From Lysobacterales bacterium UBA5700 (GTDB lineage Bacteria > Pseudomonadota > Gammaproteobacteria > Xanthomonadales > Xanthomonadaceae): DNA of 16,536 bases. Shown here in pieces: positions 15,854 to 16,536 of the stretch. The stretch's first letter is position 1; each line of letters begins with the position of its first letter. Below the pieces are notes generated by a model, which was not told where the DNA came from, ran no database searches, and saw only the letters and a program-made list of their open reading frames with translations. The translations under genes were made by a program, and so were the position numbers. Where the stretch lies: NCBI GenBank assembly GCA_002420085.1, contig DIHI01000075.1:9892-26427 (forward strand). Direction: 5' to 3'.

Positions 15854-16423
15854 TCAGACCCTCACGCCGAACGCAGCCAGCAGCCGGCGCGTCTCGAACA
15901 GTGGCAGGCCCATCACCCCCGAATAGCTGCCATCCAGGCGCTCGATCAAGGCCGCCGCACGGCCCTGGATGGCATAGCCTCCGGCCTTGTCGCGCCACTC
16001 GCCGGAATCGACGTAGTGGGCGATCTCGGCATCCGACAAGGCTGCGAACCATACCCGTGAACGCGATTGCACACACTCCGCACGGTCCTCGGTCATCAAC
16101 CAGACCGCCGAGAGCACCCGATGATCACGACCGGCCAGACGCGCCAGCATGGCGGCCGCCTGATCACGATCGACCGGCTTGCCGAACACCGTGTCATCGG
16201 CGATCACCTCGGTGTCGGCAGCCAGCACCAGCACATCCTGCCGACCGGCCAGACGGGCCAGACCCGCCTCGGCCTTCTCACGGGCGACCCGCACCACGTA
16301 GGCATCCGGCGGCTCGCCCACGGCACGCTGCTCGTCCACCCAGACATCCACCAGATCGAATTCGAGTCCGATCTGGGACAGTAGTTCACGCCGTCGCGGC
16401 GACTTCGAGGCCAGATAAAGCAT
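15854..16423 (-). CDS. maf: Maf family nucleotide pyrophosphatase (YhdE type)
   Basis: This 189-residue enzyme belongs to the Maf family, which hydrolyses dTTP, UTP and some modified nucleotides to monophosphates, possibly keeping them out of nucleic acids, and is also linked to septum control. SKSPRRREL (6-14) is the phosphate-binding loop, AADTEV (68-73) holds the catalytic Asp D70, GKPVD (81-85) and KAGGYAIQGRAA (146-157) are conserved, and DGSYSGVMGLPLFET (164-178) closes the site. GGYAIQG points to the YhdE (dTTP/UTP) type rather than the YceF type. The ATG at 16423 gives the usual MLYLASKSPRR start. It heads the maf-rng-yhdP-tldD run; rlmH, often upstream, is not seen in the 113 bases before it. 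Confidence 0.95.
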   Translation of the reverse strand: MLYLASKSPRRRELLSQIGLEFDLVDVWVDEQRAVGEPPDAYVVRVAREKAEAGLARLAGRQDVLVLAADTEVIADDTVFGKPVDRDQAAAMLARLAGRDHRVLSAVWLMTEDRAECVQSRSRVWFAALSDAEIAHYVDSGEWRDKAGGYAIQGRAAALIERLDGSYSGVMGLPLFETRRLLAAFGVRV

Positions 16424-16536
16424 CTGCCTAGCCTACCCTGCCGATGGCTGGCACGGGCATTTCCCACGCAGACGAATTCAGCCGCCGGACGCCCACCCGG
16501 CAGTTCCGGCAACGCCCAAGCCCGGCCTGACCCCGA

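Noticed and set aside
12965..16060. A 1031-codon open frame on the plus strand opposite yhdP, rng and maf
   Set aside because: It runs antisense across three well-recognised genes, its product is Gln/Arg/Gly/His-rich without domains, and such frames are a known by-product of high-GC codon bias.
16424..16536. Possible end of an upstream gene such as rlmH before maf
   Set aside because: All three minus-strand frames were read and none gives a recognisable C terminus; the 113 bases look non-coding, and no clear promoter is visible.
1..16536. Defence island, prophage, CRISPR, toxin-antitoxin or biosynthetic cluster
   Set aside because: Every confident gene is a conserved housekeeping or DUF family member and there are no direct-repeat arrays, integrases, transposases or paired small toxin-like genes.

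Overview
The window is a GC-rich stretch of bacterial chromosome, almost entirely coding. Gene content and order point to a gammaproteobacterium. The maf-rng-yhdP-tldD order is the one known from Escherichia coli, and yjgA/darP beside pmbA is also gammaproteobacterial. A DUF1631 gene, the strong GC bias and the sparse AT-rich promoter patches lean towards the Xanthomonadales/Lysobacterales or a related lineage; that placement is inference. I see no rRNA, tRNA, CRISPR array, insertion sequence, prophage gene or other clear accessory element.

Layout. (1) Positions 1-2332: a convergence-type palindrome followed by a minus-strand DUF1631 gene. (2) 2333-2845: a gene-free divergent control region of about 0.5 kb with small inverted repeats. 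(3) 2846-6103: a plus-strand run of nitroreductase, stand-alone 5'-3' exonuclease, NUDIX hydrolase, xseB and ispA, with short gaps and an 11-base xseB/ispA overlap, ending at a 13-bp-stem hairpin. (4) 6172-8122: minus-strand DUF4870 membrane protein and pmbA. (5) 8160-8768: plus-strand yjgA/darP, divergent from pmbA and convergent with tldD. (6) 8789-16423: minus-strand cluster read maf, rng, yhdP, tldD.

How the genes fit together. TldD and PmbA (TldE) are the two halves of one metalloprotease and are separated here only by yjgA, so the window encodes the whole complex. RNase G and DarP both act in ribosomal RNA or ribosome maturation. Maf and the NUDIX enzyme are nucleotide-hydrolysing housekeeping enzymes. 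YhdP is an envelope-spanning AsmA-like lipid-transport protein. XseB and the 5' nuclease belong to DNA repair, and IspA makes farnesyl diphosphate for quinones and undecaprenyl carriers.

The window looks like ordinary core genome. I do not find a convincing undescribed system. The points most worth a second look are the DUF1631 protein with its structured upstream region, the palindrome at the left edge, a 13-bp tandem repeat between maf and rng, and a possible leaderless promoter in front of the NUDIX gene.
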